Source: Caprimulgus europaeus | Lineage: Eukaryota; Chordata; Aves; Caprimulgiformes; Caprimulgidae | Assembly (NCBI GenBank): GCA_907165065.1 | Contig: OU015527.1 | Location: 19,667,686-19,731,685, forward strand | DNA length: 64,000 nucleotides | Direction of reading: 5' to 3' | Shown here: piece by piece, positions 26,120-37,322 of the stretch | How the letters are laid out: every line of letters begins with the position of its first letter | How positions within the stretch are numbered: position 1 is the stretch's first letter | Position numbers and translations under genes: made by a program | Notes under the pieces: generated by a model | Databases searched by the model: none | Seen by the model: only the letters and a program-made list of their open reading frames with translations | Told to the model about the DNA's origin: nothing

Positions 26120-26780
26120 TGTCTCAAACACTGTAGCAAGACAAGTTCTGCACAGCAACAAGTTCCTCATAATAAAAGTAACAGGAAGAGGAGCAGGAAG
26201 CAAGATACAGAAGGTGACTAACAGGGTCAGAAGGTGTGTTGGAGGATGCACAGTTCTGTGTTCTGCAGAACAACTCACCACCTCTGGCCAAAGGTCATAC
26301 AGAGTTTATTGGAGGAAGGGGCTCAACAACCACCAAGAAGCCCCCAAAAAATCCTCTGAAACCACCCCTACAATGGCACCTGCTCAGTTGGCCAAGAGTC
26401 ACACCAGCCCTCGCTCGAGGCCGGGGGCTGACCTGGATAAAGACTCAAACTGAGGGAGCCACGTGTGTGCCCAACAACAGAGATCAGCCAGTCCTGCTGC
26501 CAGTGGGCCCACCACCAGAGAAAATGGTCCAACCGTGTCCTGGGACCATTATGGATCCTATGGTGGTGATATTGTTTCTTATCTCTTCCCCTTCCTGTCC
26601 CTTTTTTCCCTTTTCATCCCCCTTTTAGATTTTGTTCTGATAAGAATCCACACTGCCAACATTTTCCAAGTTTGGACTATTTTCATTAGAAATAAAGTGT
26701 ATAACTGATCGTTTGGTGTCAGTTCATCTTAATTTAGCCAGAGGGGATTTACAGGATTTTTACTTCCTCTCAGATGTGGG
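26120..26780 (+). mobile_element. Unidentified 0.66-kb insert within the LTR, LTR-like features
   Basis: Sequence unlike the flanking LTR family lies between its two halves. It starts TGTCTCAAACACTG and is GC-richer than its surroundings. It contains a long pyrimidine tract (about 26577-26628) and an AATAAA at 26691-26696 followed by a TG-rich stretch (GATCGTTTGGTGTC), which resembles a polyadenylation region. A second ERV LTR is the simplest reading. However, I find no convincing 5-bp TSD and the 3' edge is unclear. The open frames of 112-130 codons here look like repeat translation. Confidence 0.5.
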
Positions 26781-26975
26781 ACCTGTTGATGAGATGAGAA
26801 GCAGTGAATTAATCCATTATTTGGCCTTGCTTGCAGGTACAGCTTTTTCTTTGCTTAAGCTGCCTTTATCTCAACCCACAAATTTTCTCACATTTGCCCT
26901 TTTGATTGTCTCCTATCCCACTGGGAGGAGTGAGCAAGCAGCTGTGTGGGGCTCAGCTGCTGGCTGGGGTTAAAC
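26781..26975 (+). mobile_element. Right half of the composite GTTTTGGCTGGG-family LTR
   Basis: Family sequence resumes at about GAAGCAGTGAATTAATCC. It matches the LTRs at 53976-54273 and 61535-62129: TTTATCTCAACCCACAAATT, CCCACTGGGAGGAGTGAGCA, then CAGCTGCTGGCTGGGGTTAA. Roughly 20 bp (GA..CACTGAAAGAGTTAAT versus GAAGCAGTGAATTAAT) is present in diverged form on both sides of the insert. The LTR end should lie at GGGTTAAAC... near 26970-26975. Confidence 0.78.
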
Positions 26976-28825
26976 AATTATTTATATTTCCAATATCTGA
27001 GAATATTAAAAATGTTAAAAATATAACTACAAGATGACAGCAAAAAGCATTAATGCCGGACAGAATGGCATATCTTAGGGAAGTGTTCTACATTATTATT
27101 ACTGTATACCTAGTTTTCCTGACTGATTTATAAGCATATTTAATCTTAAGTTAACATAAGTCAGTTAACAGCCATTAAAGCACAGCTATACAACCAATTT
27201 TCTGAGTTTGCTTTCATCATACTAACTAGTCCTTTTATCATAATGATACACAGGAGCATTAAAGAAGTCATTGTGCCCTCATTTATTTCTGAATGTTGAT
27301 CATAAACTTCAATATTCTGGTGTACTTGGGCAATTTCAGGGTATAGGACAGATATCTTCTTCCAAGAGGACTTCTAATAATTAAAAACTTAATAAAATAT
27401 ATGCTTTTTGATCAGAAAATGTAGGAGCAAATATATAATATAGAGATATACATAAGGTAGGAGGAATTATATATACTTATATCAACTTTCTAGTACTTTT
27501 CTTGTAATGCATGTATTACATGTGTAGATAACAGTGATGACTGAATTTCAGAAATATAATGAAAGTCTACAGTATTATATTTGGTATTTTGACCATATAA
27601 TAACCTACTTAAAATACAGAAATCATAGTATTCCATAGACTTTAATTTAGAAATCACTTTCCATTTACTTTTAAATATCCTGCTGAATTTTTAAACTGCC
27701 CCTTACTTAAAAAAAGAAATCTTATTATGTATTTAAAGTAGATGTTGCAATAAGCAAAAAGGCTTTTGTTGTAATAATAATTAATTTCAGACTGTTGAAC
27801 TGGATCAGAGCAGATCTGTATTAGCATTTAACTAACATATTATGAATATGAAACTTAATAAACTATGCCATAAAAAAGTGCTCTCAGATTAGAATGAAAA
27901 CTGGCTAAGGACCTAAAAGTAGATCTAGATTCTATGTAAAAGTCATTTGTTATGATATCTTTCTGGCTAAAAGTATAATCTTTTATGAGTTTTGATAAGG
28001 TATGCTTTCTAAAGCATTTTGTTGAGTTTGCCAATGAGAATGAGAAAAAACAGGGGGTTCATTAACTACGAGAAACTGTCCACAGTAGAATGAACTCCAT
28101 GGAAGTGCCTCACTGTCACTTCTTGTATTAAAGAACAAACTACACATAAATGCAGTTGATACAATTTAGATTCCTGAGGAATTCTACTTTGATAAAAATC
28201 TTATGGTGTATCAAACATGCAACATATGGTATAGTGCCTATATGCAAAATTGCTGTAGTGTTGAAGGTACAGAGAGGAATGCAACTTCTTGCTGTCTATA
28301 CTGTTGTAGGTAGTTTCCTCCTAGCTTTGATTTAAGTGTCATTTGAGATCTTTGTATCCATGTGACTACAGTACAGGAGAGCAAGAAAGCATTACATAAT
28401 TAAGTTGTATACCTTAGTTCAGCCAGATTTTTTAGCCAGATAAAGTACTCCAGGACTTGTTACGAGGAGATCAAACCTTGATCTGCAAAGGAGGATCTAT
28501 ACATGGTTTATTTGCTTTACTTTATAAAAGCCAAATAAAATTCACAATACCTGTAAGAAAAGGAGGAGAATATATCAAAGCAGTCTCAATGTGTTGTCTC
28601 AAGACATTGACTTTCTTTTTAAACTTGTAACTCTACAACTCCCTGAGAGAGCTTTCAAGGGAATAGCATCTAGTTGATTTGGTTAATTTTTCAGAAAATG
28701 AGTATAGAAGAAGAACCTTAGGACCTGTCTTTCAAGTAAACAGTACAGATTTGCCTTAATATGCATATTTTTAGTTGCACAGTACAGAAAACCTAACTTT
28801 ATTTCTTGCAGTTAAAATACCTATC
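26976..28825. other. Very AT-rich non-coding DNA
   Basis: No gene or named element is visible. TATATA-type low complexity occurs around 27425-27485. Confidence 0.5.
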
Positions 28826-29445
28826 TGTTCTGGTTTTGCAAGGGTAGAGTTAAATTTCTTCTTAGTAGCTAGAAGGCACTGTGTTTTGGTATCAGTATGG
28901 GATTTATTATGAGAAGACTATTGATAACATATAAGGACATAATGTTTGGTTAGTTTCCAGCTGCAAAGGACTGGGAGGGGGCAAGTGTAGCAATTAGCAA
29001 ACCCAGAACTGGCATTTGGATATCCCAAGGAGTATTCCATATCATATTATATTATGTTCAATATATTAACAATAATTGACTGGAAAGTGTGGGGATTCTC
29101 TTGGGAATTGCTAGGGCTTGCTCCTCCAGGGTTACGATTTAGGGTTTTGGGTTCCTTTTTACTCTTCCAGGATCACTATCAGTGGGTGGTGAGCAATTGT
29201 ACTGTGTATCACTCATTTTTATATATATATAAAATCATTATTATTATTAATAATAATAATATTTTCAGCTTATTTTACTCCAATTATTAAATTGTTCTTA
29301 TCTCAACCTACAAGTCTCTTTACCTTTTTCTCTCCAATTCTCTCCCCTATTCCCTGGGTCAGAAGGGGCTTGGGGGTAGTGAGGTAGTGAGGGGAGTGTG
29401 AGTCCTTGTATGTTGTTTGGCTACCAGCCAAGTTAAACTACTACA
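28826..29445 (+). mobile_element. Solo LTR of a related ERV family, plus strand
   Basis: It begins TGTTCTGGTTTTGCAAGGG and ends TTAAACTACTACA, about 620 bp. The opening AGAGTTAAATTTCTTCTTAG and the late block TTCTTATCTCAACCTACAAG (29295-29314) are shared in part with the 25.7, 53.0 and 61.5 kb LTRs. The middle differs (GGTGAGCAATTGTACTGTG, then a T/A run), so this is a separate but related family. ATTAAA at 29286-29291 is a candidate polyadenylation signal. An ATT/AAT trinucleotide run (29236-29264) sits just upstream. Flanking pentamers (CTATC, TTGAC) do not match, so the TSD has decayed or the edges are slightly off. Confidence 0.72.
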
Positions 29446-29815
29446 TTGACTAAACACAGCACTTTGTAAGCTTCTTTTAAAAATAATTCCTATTCTCTGC
29501 TTATTTTTGTGCTTCATAACTATGAAAAACTGAAATAAATCCACTCCCTTCTGCAAATGAACAGCTTCTTACTTTTGACCCAGAGGCAGAAATGTATTGT
29601 TTCATCAGATGTAAAGTCAGTACGCAGCTGTACAGTCTTCCTTCTTTATTGTAAAAGTCTTGGCAGCACTAAAAATCAGGCATTAAAGTCAAAAGTTATT
29701 GACGATGTCAGTTTATTCTCCTTGCTAAAAATAAAAACTAGGATTTTTTTTAATAAGCCTGGTATGTTAGTTGTTATCCTTCCTTTTAAAGAAAATAAAT
29801 ACAGAGAAAGCTAGT

Positions 29816-29878
<63 letters not shown>

Positions 29879-31275
29879 GAATTTTTAAGATATTATATGG
29901 GGGAAATTTCAAATAAAGTCGTATTAAATTGGTACCAATTGTAAAAACGATCTGATTATAGATATAATTACATCTTAATCTTAGCTGTCGGAAGCCTTTT
30001 ATGTTTCCATTCACAGCAGGCTTAGCTTGAATAAGGCATATTAAAATCAGTTGGAGAATCGCCTCTGCTGTCACTTCTATCCATAACTTTGTTTCTAATA
30101 AGTTCATTCAAAAGCAGAAACTTAGCTAAGCCTCTGCAACTCTGTTTAAGCACTCAAGTTATTTTAAAATTACACTAGTGTAAATCTGGTATTTGTTATA
30201 TCAGCTTTCTTAAGCAGCTTACCTGCTACAAATCCCACCTTCACCATTTGGGAGTTTTGAACTAATATTTGCTGGACTGTTAAGTACATTCCAGTTTGTT
30301 CTCAGACATTTGCAGTTGTGGTGTTTATTGCAAAAACTAAATTGTCTTTCACTACACAGAGACTGTAACATTTTCCAGGTACAATTAAGAGGACAATAAT
30401 CTGGGCAAACACGGTCTACATTAAATCAAAGAGCTTTACCACCCAATACTGCTGTCAACTTAAAGTTAGTTTTGGATAAATTTGGTACATGTGACATCTT
30501 TCTAAAAAGTATAATAATAATAATAATAAAAAACTATTCTAAAAGTCTGAATAATCTTGCTAGCTTTATGACTCAATTCTTATGTACAAGGATAAATCCA
30601 ACCTGCTTAATTCTTAGTTTGTAACCCCCAAATCCAATATACCTTCTGATCACTGTATGATGCTTTGAAATCTCTTACTTAGTGAACCTAAACCATAAAT
30701 TACTCTGAGCTCCTCCAATGCTGAGAAGGTGAACTGCCAGGAATGCAATTCAATCCCTTGCATGGTGGGATAAATATGTACCCGTCACATCTACATAAAT
30801 TAGATTATTGTAGGAACTGGCTAAATTGACATGTTTTAAAATGTTTCTTCTTCTCTTCCCTTCCCTTCTTACCATTCAATAATGTACTTAGCAGTGAGGT
30901 TTTTGCACGAGTTCACTCTTCATTGTTCTTGCTGTTTATTTAGTGCTATGAGATAAAAAAATATTTGTTTTCATTTTCTTCTTATAATTCAAGTGTGTTT
31001 GGACCTTGTTCCAATATATTCCACTCACCTTTTCGACAGCGTGAATGTTGTTGTATCCCATTTCTGATTTACCTTTCCACATAAAGAACTACAAGGGCTT
31101 ACAAAAATACTGCCCGTGGTATTGTGTTGTAGTCTTTGGAAAGACTTTAGTATATTTAGTATCTAAATAGCAGTGTTCTTGCAAAGGAAAATCACATTTT
31201 ACTAATTTATCAGATCTTTATAAAATTGTTCAAAAGGAGTAAATGAAAGAGGTTCTTGTGGTTTATTTACACTTA
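29446..31275. other. AT-rich non-coding DNA
   Basis: Apart from the AT dinucleotide array listed separately and an ATA/ATAATA run near 30508-30532, nothing is recognised. Confidence 0.5.
29818..29873. repeat. (AT)28 dinucleotide microsatellite
   Basis: Fifty-six bases of uninterrupted AT alternation end in ATGTATGG. Perfect AT arrays of this length are usually polymorphic and can extrude as cruciforms. The minus-strand frame of repeating IY residues across it (about 29811-30107) is an artefact. Confidence 0.97.
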
Positions 31276-32318
31276 TGTGGTTGGTTGACCTTAACTGGCA
31301 GCCAGGTGCCCACCAAGTGGCTGTATCACTCCTCCCTCAACAGGACAAGGGGACAAAATAAGAAGAAAATGTTTGTGGGTTGAGATTACAATGGGGAGCA
31401 CTCTTACCAATTACCATCACATGCAAAATAGATGTGACTTGGGGAAAATGAATTTAGTTTATTGCCACTTAATAACAGAGCCAGATAGTGAGTAATAAAA
31501 ACAAAACTAGAAACATCTTTCCCCCAACCCTTTCTTCCTAGGCTCAACTTAAATTCTGAGTCTTCAGTCTCCTGCTCACAAGTGGTGCAAAGGGATGGGG
31601 AATGGGGATTGTGGTTAGTTCATAATACTTCATCTCTACTGCTCCTGTTCCCTCATGCTTTTTCTCTGCTCCAGGATGGGGTTCCTCCCATGGGATACAA
31701 TCCTTCTCAAACTTCCCCAGTACGGATCCTTCCCATAGGCTGCACTTTAACAACTGCTCCATAGTGGGTCCTTTCCATGGGTACATTACTTCAGGAATAG
31801 TCTGCTCCAACATGGGTCCCCCATGGAGTCACAGCTCCTGCCAGGAGCCATCTTCTGCATAAGCTTTCCATGGGCTGCAGCTTGCTTCAGGGCATGTCCA
31901 CCTGCTGTGGTGTGGAATCCTCCATGGGCTGCTGTGTGGATATCTGCTCTGGTGTTGTCCTCTATAAGTTGCAGAGGGACAACCTGCTTCACCATGATCT
32001 TCTCCTTGGGCTGCAAGGGAATCTCTGCTCCTGGAGCACTTTCTCCTTCTCCTTCTTCACTAACATTGGTGTCTGCATAGTTTCATTCACATATTCTCAC
32101 TCCTTTCTCCCAGATGCTGTTGCATAACATTTTTTACTCTTTCTTAAATACATTTTCCTAGAGGTGCTACCAGCATCATTGATAGTCTCAGCTATGGTCT
32201 GCGGCAGGACCATCGTGGAGCCAGCTGGAACTGTTTTTTTCTGACATGGGGGCAGCTTCTCGTATCATCTCACTACAGCCCCTCAGCTATCAAAACCTTG
32301 CTATATAAACCAAATACA
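31276..32318 (-). mobile_element. Solo LTR of the long ERV family, minus strand, TSD ACTTA/ACTTT
   Basis: The plus strand runs from TGTGGTTGGTTGACC to ACCAAATACA, 1043 bp, flanked by ACTTA (31271-31275) and ACTTT (32319-32323), a 4/5 match. It shares with the 20.8-kb copy the AATAAA signal (plus 31458-31463), the CTTGGGGAAAATGAATTTAG block, serial CTGCTCC modules (the reverse of GGAGCAG) and the closing ATCAAAACCTTGCTATATAA. It is visibly more diverged than the copies at 20.8 and 63.0 kb, so it is probably an older insertion. Confidence 0.86.
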
Positions 32319-32323
32319 ACTTT

Positions 32324-32900
32324 CAAAAAAAAAAGATCTTTGACAAGGTTCTTGACAGAAGACTACTAAAGGAAGTATGTAGGCATAAGATGAGATGCAA
32401 ATAATTGATATGGATCAGAAACAGCCTCGGAGACAGGAAACTAATATTAAATTACATATTTTAATTAAAAAATATTTTATGAAAAAGGCAAAAGATTAAT
32501 AACGGTGTCTGGGGATTCTCTGCAGGGTCCAGTATTATTTATTATTTTTATTAATCTGGAAAAGTAATAAGCAATGTGGTAACAAAAAATTGCAGATGAC
32601 ACAAAGCTATTTGGTTGGTCAAATTCAGAGAGGAATGCAAGAAACTTCAGTGAACCATATTCAAAGTTAGATATATTGGTAACATGATGTCAAATAAAGT
32701 TCAAAGTCGATAAAAGAAAACCAATGGTCACTGAAGAGGAAAATACTTCTTGTGTGGTTCTAAATTACCTGCACCATTGGCAGAAATGGTTTTAATAGTC
32801 ACAACTCAGTGAAGACCCCCATTTCATACCCTGTTACAGTCAAAACCAAGTCATAATATGGCAGCATATGGAATTGCATACATTTTTGTAACTGCCTTTT
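32324..32900 (+). mobile_element. Ancient, degraded CR1/L3-like LINE fragment, plus strand
   Basis: Three-frame reading of the plus strand recovers a LINE reverse-transcriptase outline broken by many stops. In order it gives IFDKVLDRRLLKE, then LIWIRNSLGDRKL, then a collapsed GVPQGS region near 32505-32540. The LFIIFIN-like run follows, then GCAGATGACACAAAGCTATT (ADDTKLF), then REECKKLQ. The order and spacing match CR1-superfamily RT motifs 2 to 5, but divergence far exceeds the other CR1 copies here. It directly abuts the 31.3-kb LTR, which inserted beside or into it. The ends are approximate. Confidence 0.72.
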
Positions 32901-35900
32901 TATGTATTGGTAAATGGCAAGAGACTACTGTTAGGAAACTTAGTGACAGGAGTTCTCTTGCCCCTCCACTCTTAGACCTTCCATTAAATACATACCTGTA
33001 GCAAAGCGATTTTGTTATAATTTTCATTAGAACAGATACACAATGTGTAGTTTACAGACTTTTTTTTTTTTTTTCATTTGCAATAAGTTTAGGACCATTT
33101 TTTTAAAAAATTAATTATAATAAACCAGCAAATGCATATCCTGCTGCAATTTTCTCATCTTGAATATAGCTCATCAAAGCTGCTGTTGTGTTCTCAAGTG
33201 GAAATCTTTGTATATTGTTTCAGACTTCACAGTGAAGGCAACAGTCTTGGTTCCATTTTCACTTTAATGACACATTATACTCTCCACACTGTCAGTAAAT
33301 CAATCCCACTTAATGGATAGAATAGACAACTTCTGCAAGTTCAAAATTAAATAACAGTGTCATAACACCTGGTTGAAATGGGTTGATGTGGTTTAGATCA
33401 GTTTATCTCTGAACAATTAAAATTGTGAAATCGCTCTGACGCAGAAGAGTGATATAACTCAGGATAGACACTTAAGCACACAGGGGCAAAACAGGGAGCC
33501 TTTAAGAGAGAGAAATGTCGTTAGTCCTTTCTGACTGGAGAAGACAGTGGAGGACAAAATGTACGTCTTTTTTACCTGAACTGCTTCATTCTTTTCAAAT
33601 GAAAGGAAAAATCATACTAATACAAAAAAGAGAAGAGGTGAACTATTTTGAACAATTAAAATAGTGCTACAGAAAATAAAATGGCCCTTTCCTGAATTTT
33701 ATTCTCTCCTTGGTGTGGTACAGGACAGATTAAAATTCTCTTTATTTTCTGAACATCATCTTAAGCATAAACCACTACGCCAAACTCAGCAACTGGAGTG
33801 CTTTTTACTGCAGTTACAATCTTTTGCATAATTACAAGTCAGTGTGCAAAGTGAATTAAATGCTTCTAGAACATGTTAGGGTGTTAAAATCTATTTGTCT
33901 TATCTTCTACAAAACAAGGGCTGAATGCATTCACAAAGCTAAATCTTCTTTGTGAAATTACTTCTAGAAAAAGAAGTTTTAATACCATTTAGAATTCAAA
34001 TCCCAAATTAAGAGCACAAAAGGTAATGTGTGTCACAAATAATGTGAAATGTGATCCCAGGAATTCACTTATCAGTCCAGAAGCTTCCAGTGAAGAACAG
34101 CAGAAGTTTGGAAACACAGATGTACTGAGTCTGACCAAAGATCTTGTTGCTTTTGGTGTCAGGAGCAGATGCTTATAAAAGAATATAGGGTAAAAATGCA
34201 GAGTTATATGTCTTTCAGAATATGTTCTTACCTTCTTCAAGAACTTCCAGAAGAGATTACAAAATTTTTTGACTGGATAATAAACTGGCAGCTGGAAACT
34301 GGATGTTCAAAGTACAAAGTAATAACCAAGTGAAAGAACATCCATAACTATATGTGGCAATGAAGGATTCCAGAGAATTCATTTGCACTCAAGAGAGAGA
34401 TCTTTGTAATTTTGAATAGGTATCTGAATGCTACTACCACACTCCTATCAAAAGGGTAAAAATAGTAAAAATATAAAGTAAACATTACAAGTTATCAGGA
34501 AAAAAAGAGAAGACAAAAAAAAAAATAAATCACCATACCACTGTATAACAGTTTATATACTTTGTGTTATGAATAAGCACACCATTTACTTCATGTATTC
34601 AGATACAGGACAAGTGGGCCACACCAGAAATACGCCCATGTTAGGGAACTGTCACAGGCACCAGATGGTCTGCCTGATGTTGGACATGTAAGCCAACGAG
34701 GTACTAAAATGCAAAGAATATTAAGCAAGATCTTGTTAAGAGCCAATGAACCTTTTCATTAATGCCTGGACAAAAGTGGTCTTTTTATGAAACTGAGGGA
34801 CATGAGAACCCCAGTGTACTCTGAATGTCAATAACAACTGAAGTGCCAAAGTGATTAGGGTAGAATAACCCTTGATCTGATCCTTACCATCCATTCTCAC
34901 ATTATGTACCTGCAGGAAAACATTCTTCCTGCATTTGCTCAGATCCCAAAACAAATCAAATCTTATGCTATCCTTAATAAATATGGAAGTAAAAATGACA
35001 TTCAAAAACTAGCTCAACACCATGAATGTGGTGTCTTAAGGTTTATGATGGAGCATGGTGCAAGGATCTAGCACAGAGGCCTTATAAGCCTGATAAGCCC
35101 GCATGGCATGAGAACAGATAGTAACTTCAGGTCCAGGAAGCACCATTTTACAGAGCTGACATGACCTGCCACTCAGAAAGACCTAATGCCAGTCTGACAA
35201 GATTATATTCCTTGCTTTTCCAGAGCAATCGTGGTTTCTCTCAGTATAAACAATCTTGCACATCAGTCTTGTGGGCAGCATAAACAAACTTAAGAGATAG
35301 CTAGACATGAATTTTATATCCCCTTAGATCCAGTCCACTCAAGCGGACATATCATATTCTTCTGGATTTCCAAAAAAATTTAAGTTAAACCCCTGCATGT
35401 CTACATGTCATTCTCCTGAAGTGGAAAGGGTAAAGCTTAGTGGATTTCTGAGACCCATAAAGCAGATGGAGTTAGAGCAAGAATATGCTGAATCGTTCCA
35501 AAACAAGTGCCTAAAAATAGGGCAGAATGTGCTGCTTAAAGTACTGCACACTTTCTTTGGCAATGTATTGTTTGTCTCTAACGTTGTCAACCCCTTCCAG
35601 TGTCTTTTATATACTAATTTCTTATTTACCTAGGTACTCTTGTTAAAAAGTGTAATAATGAGGGTTGTGCATTTAAGTCTTTATTGGAGTCAATGGTGCT
35701 TTCTTGTTAAAATTACTCCCATAAGATTTTTGCCTTACACAGAAGCAAAAATAAAAGTAAATATAACACAAACATTTTTTTAATGTTAATGTGGATATTC
35801 TAGAAAAAGAAAACTTGATTAAAGACCAGGCTTTTGTATAGGTACTGACTGAATCAGGTTTTGTATCTGTAGTAATGCAAGTGACAAACAAAGAAACCTC

Positions 35901-37239
35901 TTTTGAAATTATGTTTCTTCCTCTATCACTGTGATAGCATTTTAAATCATCCTCCTGCTGAGGGTATATATATTCTGTTCCTTATTAGCAGCACTGCAAA
36001 TTTGGCTTATCAAACATGTCCTTGAATAAATCAGATGAGGTTTTCATACATAACTAGAAAAAGAGACAATCTAGGAGAGTCTGACATTTCAAACCTTATT
36101 TAAATAGCAGAGAATTTCTTCCCTCCTACCCCTATGCTTGTAAGAATTCTTACACCCATCAGCAGCTGGCTTCACTGAAGAAATGGTGATTGCTTTGCTT
36201 GATGAAATACACACACGAAGTGGAAGATTTGTTGCTAATGCTCAGGGGATCTTGTGTTAACAGATGAAAAAAGGAAATATCCAGTTGGTTTCTCAGATGC
36301 TGCTGCGTTTTTATGTATTTTAGGTAAATGACAGGTATACTTATCACCTGCATTCTACTGAAGTACAGGTAACTTCTAGGTCACCATTAGTACCTGATTC
36401 TTCTAGAATGTTTCTCAGTGTTGCTGAATACATTGACATAAAGGGTAATTAACATTAACATGGTGAGCAGCTACATTATAACAATACATTTTTTTAATAC
36501 AAGGAGAAAAATTATTATTGTCTATCCATTTTTTTTCTACTTGCACTTTAGTTATTATGTAATTCTTACTTCTCTCTGTTGACGGCTGCAGAAAAAAAAA
36601 ACCAAAAACCCGCAAACCAATCATTTTCCAATGAAGCATTTGGACAACTTGTTCAAATGTTCAAGAGGGTAAGGATCTTAGGCTATGAAATCATTACAAG
36701 TACTTTAGAGAGGAAAAAATGAGGAACTTCTATGCATCCTGAAATAGTCCATAGAAGCAGCATCAGCTAGGCACCATCTGTTTTAGAATTTGGAGAAATA
36801 CCCAGTCAGCAGGTTGAAAAACTATGCATTTGAGAAATTTATTATAAGAAATAAGTAAATTGTTACAAGATAACTTGATGTTGTGTATATGTTTAGTGTG
36901 AGCAAGGGATTTACATAGCCAGTGAAGTGTGGATTGAGCAATTTATTCTGTGACAGCTAAATCTAGAATGATAGGTGATAAAGGTCATAGGTGCCAAAGA
37001 CAAGTGTAGATAATTTGTGTGTAGAAGTACTGATCTTTTAAACCACTGACTGGATATTGAGTCTTACACTTACGGACTTTGACAGTCTCTACTGTATGGA
37101 AGCATGAGATAATTTACAAGGACCTATCTCCAGCCAAAATAAAATGTTACAGTTCTTCTGCCCTCTGATTCTCTGAGCTGATTTTAAATGTCAGGATCCA
37201 GAGATTCAAGAACTATGTACACACAAAGATGATTCAGGA
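32901..37239. other. AT-rich non-coding DNA, nothing recognised
   Basis: There is a 15-nt T-run at 33060-33074. The remaining sequence shows no long frame, no RNA gene and no transposon that I can name. Confidence 0.5.
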
Positions 37240-37322
37240 TTCCCCCTGCTCTGGCAAGGGGATTGGACTAGATGATCTTTCGAGGTCCCTTCCAATTCCT
37301 AATATTCTGTGATTCTGTGATT
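37240..37322 (+). mobile_element. CR1 3'-terminal scrap, plus strand
   Basis: About 80 bp of the CR1 3' UTR remain: CCCCCTGCTCTGGCAAGGGG, TTGGACTAGATGATCTTTCG, and a terminal ATTCTGTGATTCTGTGATT. It is an extremely 5'-truncated insertion. Confidence 0.92.

Noticed and set aside
26115..26708. 112-130 codon frames as an exon
   Set aside because: They lie in the foreign block of a composite LTR, with no splice pattern and no recognisable domain.
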